Below are positions 60,576 to 64,000 of a DNA stretch of 64,000 bases, piece after piece. A program made the translations under genes and the position numbers. Below the pieces are notes generated by a model. That model was not told the DNA's origin. It was given only the letters and a program-made list of their open reading frames with translations, and made no database searches. Each line of letters begins with the position of its first letter. Position 1 is the stretch's first letter. The DNA lies in assembly GCA_950295325.1 (NCBI GenBank), contig OX485804.1:51336001-51400000 (forward strand), read 5' to 3'. The stretch is from Polytrichum commune (Eukaryota; Streptophyta; Polytrichopsida; Polytrichales; Polytrichaceae).

Positions 60576-63444
60576 ATGAGGCTGGGGGAATCATCATCAT
60601 CGAAGACGATGTGGTACTGCAGCAGCGCCTATTCTGTGATAACGTTCGTCGCCCTACTTCACATGGGAGCGCTGCCAGGCTCCGTGAAGGCAATATCGGT
60701 ACGCATTCAGCATGACGACCATTTCGTGGCCGTGTCGGGGAAGAATTTCGTGATCAACGGGGCACCGTTCTTTGTGAATGGCTGGAACTCGTACTGGATG
60801 ATGACGCAGGCGGTGGAGGAAGGCACCCGGCACCGGGTGGTGTCTATCTTGCAGCGGGGAGCGGCTCTGGGCATGACGGTCTGCCGAACCTGGGCTTTCA
60901 ATGATGCCACGTACAATGCGTTGCAGATGTCTCCGGGGATGTACTCGGAGCAAACTTTTCAGGTAATTGACATCGTCCCTCAATTCATTCATCTTCCTCG
61001 TGCAGCCACTCTGCACTCCGCAAAAATTTATATGTGCATGTTCTATAATGCCATATTGCATCGTTGTGCATCGCTGCTCCAGTGCAGAAGCAGGTGATAC
61101 GTGTGAGGAATCATTGTTCGGGTGGATGTTCATAGGGTTAAATTGCTCAGGAGACAAAATTCATTCCCTAATCCTGGGTCAACCAGAGGATTTCATGTGT
61201 CAATCCATTCATCGTGCTACTCAGCAAATAGTGTTTTCCAGGTTCCTTGCCTTGCTTAATTCGTTGGTCGGATCGATGTTCATAGGGGTTAAGTTGCTCA
61301 GCAGACAATATCGAACGATTCCTTTCTCCTGGCCAGTCAAGAGGATCTCATGTGTTTAAATAATCTATTCTTCGTCATTTCACTTAGCGAAGAATGTTTT
61401 GTAGGATCCATGCCATGCTTAATTCGTGCATTGAGGGACCACATAATCTTTCTATACCAATCGCTGCGGCTCCCAGTAGGTGATACATGTGATGGTTCAC
61501 TGTTCGGGTGGAAGTTCATAGGGGTTAAATTTCTCAGAAGACAATAGTGATTCCCTTCTCCTGGGAGGTCAAGAGGGTTTCATGTGTCAATCCATATTTG
61601 GTCATGCCACTCAGCAAAGAATTGCTTTCAGATTCTATGCCATACAGCTTCTTTGTGCAATGATATAAATCTTTCCTTCTTTAACCATCACTGCTCCATC
61701 GCAGAAGCAGGTGATACATGTGGTATTTCATGCTTCGGATCGATGTTTATAGGGGTCAAAGTTCCCCATGAGACAATTAACATTGATTCCCTTCTCCTGG
61801 GTCCAGAGGATCTCATGTGTCAATGCATTCTTCGAGCCACTCAGCAACAAGTGTTTGTAGGTTCCATGCCAGTTTAATTCGTACATTGATGGGACATGAT
61901 CTTTCTTCTTTAATTACCAAGCGTTGCTGCTTGCAGCAGCTGATACATGCATGTAGTGGTTCAATGTTCGGGTTGATCTCCATAGCAGTTAATTGCGTGA
62001 CATGAGATGATAATTCCTTTCTAGTCCTGGTTCAAGAGACTTCTTTCTCTAGGTTAACTGTCACTTCAACCGGGCATTTAGATCGACACTGAAAATAAGC
62101 ATTGGAACGCCAGCATTTGATAATAAAAGTTTTGGAGTGCACATGGAGGCTCCCTCTTGGATCTCCTGCTATCGGTGGGTCTGTCAGAATTCAGTGTCCC
62201 TGTTTCATTTGTCTCAAAAACAAAATCGAAGGTGGTAGGCGTCATTCATTGTTTTGATGTTCATAGGGGGGTAATTGCTTGACATGATTCCCTTCTAGTC
62301 CTGGGTGAAGAGAATTTACGTCTAGGCCTAGGTTTGTCACTCAAACCTAGCAGTTACGTAGAGAATGCTAATTAATGGGGACTTAATCCATTCTCCGAAT
62401 GTTAAACAGATTCTATGCCATTCTTTTCTGGGGATTGAGGGTATGATAAAATCTTTGATTTATGCCCTGCAGTTCGCATGCAGGTTCAGATACATGTGAT
62501 GATTCTTTGTTTTGATGTTCATAGGCCGCTAATTTCCCATGAAGCATCTCTGAATCTCCTGGGTCAAGAGACATTTCTAGGTTTGTCCTCGTTTCTCACT
62601 CCAAGATCCTGGCAGTTCGGTCAATTAGCCATCGGTCGGTCCATCAGAAACTGTGCTTACTTAAGCCAAGAGTAGCATATTTTGGTGAAAGGATTGATTC
62701 TGGTGTCTAAATTGAGTAATCCCTTTGAAGCAGTGCGATTACGGTGTGTTAAGAGTACCTGGAATCTATACGTGCGAACCTCTTTGAATTGGGTCCTCAT
62801 GGGAGCTGGGACCCAGTTTATTGATGTCGTTGTTCCTCGCATGAGTGTGCAATGACAAGCAAGTGATGGACTGTTTTGTCCCTCTTTCTCAAAAGTGCAA
62901 AATAATACTTCGGGATGGAATACTTCCGAAACAAGGGTTTCCTTTTAGCCGAGGAAGCTCTACAATGATTGACCCCGTGGCCTGTGGACTCGTTGACACG
63001 GAAACCAACCTGTAGCAGCGCCGAGTATCCATGTACACAATTGCGCTATTTAATGGGCTCCAACGATCGACCTAACGTATCAACCTTTTCCAACTTTGAT
63101 TCTATCCTGCCATTCTGGGCAATTTCGCAGGCAGCATATCCCTCCGTTGATGCATAAAGAGATTCAATCACTCATTGGCTCTGTAATTTCCTAACCTGAG
63201 TTGTTCCAGTAAGGGTTGATCGAAATACTTACATCATGTGCAGGCACTTGATTTTGTGATTGCGGAAGCAGCACGACATGGGGTCCGGTTGTTGCTCACC
63301 CTGGTCAACAACCTGCCGGAGTATGGGGGCAAGAGCCGGTATGTACAGTGGGCCAGAGAAGCTGGGTTAGATCTGAGCCCTCTCACCGATGACCACTTCT
63401 ACACCAACCCTACCATTCGCGAATACTACAAAGCCCATGTCAAG
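60576..63444 (+). CDS. Mannan endo-1,4-beta-mannosidase (GH5), exons 1-2, 3' end outside the window
   Basis: Exon 1 60576-60962 and exon 2 63244-63444, both ending in phase 0 with GT-AG borders, give the first 196 residues. The enzyme hydrolyses beta-1,4-mannan in the cell wall. The N-terminus has a hydrophobic stretch (SAYSVITFVALLHMGALPGS) typical of a signal peptide. The ATG at 60576 has a good ACCATGAGG context; the in-frame ATG at 60609 would also keep the signal. Family landmarks: FVINGAPFFVNGWNSYWMM, VCRTWAFNDATYNALQ, SPGMYSEQTFQ, ALDFVIAEAARHGVRLLLTL, YVQWAREAG, and YTNPTIREYYKAHVK. These match plant GH5_7 mannanases up to the point before the acid/base Glu exon. The two catalytic glutamates are encoded downstream. 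No further exon was seen in 63445-64000. Confidence 0.9.
60963..63243 (+). repeat. Mannanase intron 1 with degenerate tandem units
   Basis: Within the 2281-bp intron, units carrying GAAGCAGGTGATACATGTG, GATGTTCATAGGGGTTAAA, CAGAAGACAATA, TCCCTTCTCCTGGGTC and GGATCTCATGTGTCAATCCA recur from about 61083 to 62060, with eroded copies to about 62610. Unit starts are near 61083, 61476, 61702, 61933 and 62481, plus a partial unit near 61266. Confidence 0.85.
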
Positions 63445-64000
63445 GTAAGTAGATGTCACATCACTAAATCAATCAATCAATCAATCTTCAATACATAAGT
63501 ATCTACCTTAAGTACTTGCAGGTTGCTGGAAGAATCACTTGCAGCATGAGCGGCAGATAAGAGTGAAATACTCTGACAAAATCCCAAGTAATAAATTATC
63601 CTAATTCTGGAGACACTGGAATTTCAAACCAACCATGGATCTGTACAATTCACTGCAACATGGGTGGCTGATAAAAGTCAAATTTTGTGACAAAATCCTC
63701 GTGAATTCTCCTAGTTCTTGAGACGTTGGAATTTCAAAGCCAACCATCGAACTGTACAAAAAGCGTCAATCTGCTTTTATGGTTAATGAACATGGGATAC
63801 ATTACATTGCAGGAAACCACCCAAGATAGAGGGGATCGCTACTTGTTGAGAAATTTAGCATGAACCCAGAGAGGATATCAAGGACTCGAAGCATTGCAGG
63901 CTCCATATAGTAATTATGCAGGCCCGGATTCGTAGAGTTGAGTTTCCATGTGTCGATGGATTTCGAAGGCAGAAAATTATAGTCATGGATTGATCTTTGG

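Noticed and set aside
60654-61157. Minus-strand 167-codon frame over mannanase exon 1
   Set aside because: Shadow of the conserved mannanase exon; no motif of its own.

Overview
The window looks like nuclear DNA of a land plant. It has three split genes with GT-AG introns of plant-type proteins, low gene density (three genes in 64 kb), long introns, many microsatellites and a large load of short inverted-repeat transposons. A fern or another non-seed plant seems likeliest from intron size and repeat load, but this is inference; no organelle, rRNA, tRNA or bacterial feature was seen.

Layout. 1-10 kb is repeat-rich intergenic DNA holding a broken Ty3/gypsy pol fragment (about 2.09-2.75 kb, minus), a 931-bp inverted-repeat element (3454-4384) and a decayed LINE tail. 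10.65-16.09 kb is a complete five-exon glycerol kinase gene (plus, 522 aa). Convergent to it, 17.15-19.63 kb is a complete three-exon PP2C-type phosphatase gene (minus, 333 aa). About 1.06 kb separates the two stop codons. 20-60 kb is almost free of recognisable host genes. It holds TTA-flanked Tourist-like MITEs, a hAT-like MITE with poly-G ends and an 8-bp target duplication, a 1112-bp Mutator-like element with identical 409-bp arms and a 9-bp target duplication, hairpin arrays, LINE remnants and a kinase-like pseudogene. At 60.58 kb the 5' half of a secreted GH5 endo-beta-mannanase gene begins; it runs off the right edge.

The host genes act in separate processes: glycerol phosphorylation, protein dephosphorylation, and cell-wall mannan hydrolysis. 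A shared structural theme is that the first intron of each gene has grown by local, degenerate tandem duplication. The glycerol kinase also carries a decayed tandem copy of its last exon in the 3' flank. The PP2C has two substitutions at metal-site motifs. The most unusual signals are an array of eleven hairpins with constant 8-nt loops and co-varying stems (35.0-35.4 kb), nested elements whose insertion events can be read exactly, and a LINE whose C-terminus resembles a nuclease fold. All domain calls are by eye; no database search was run.
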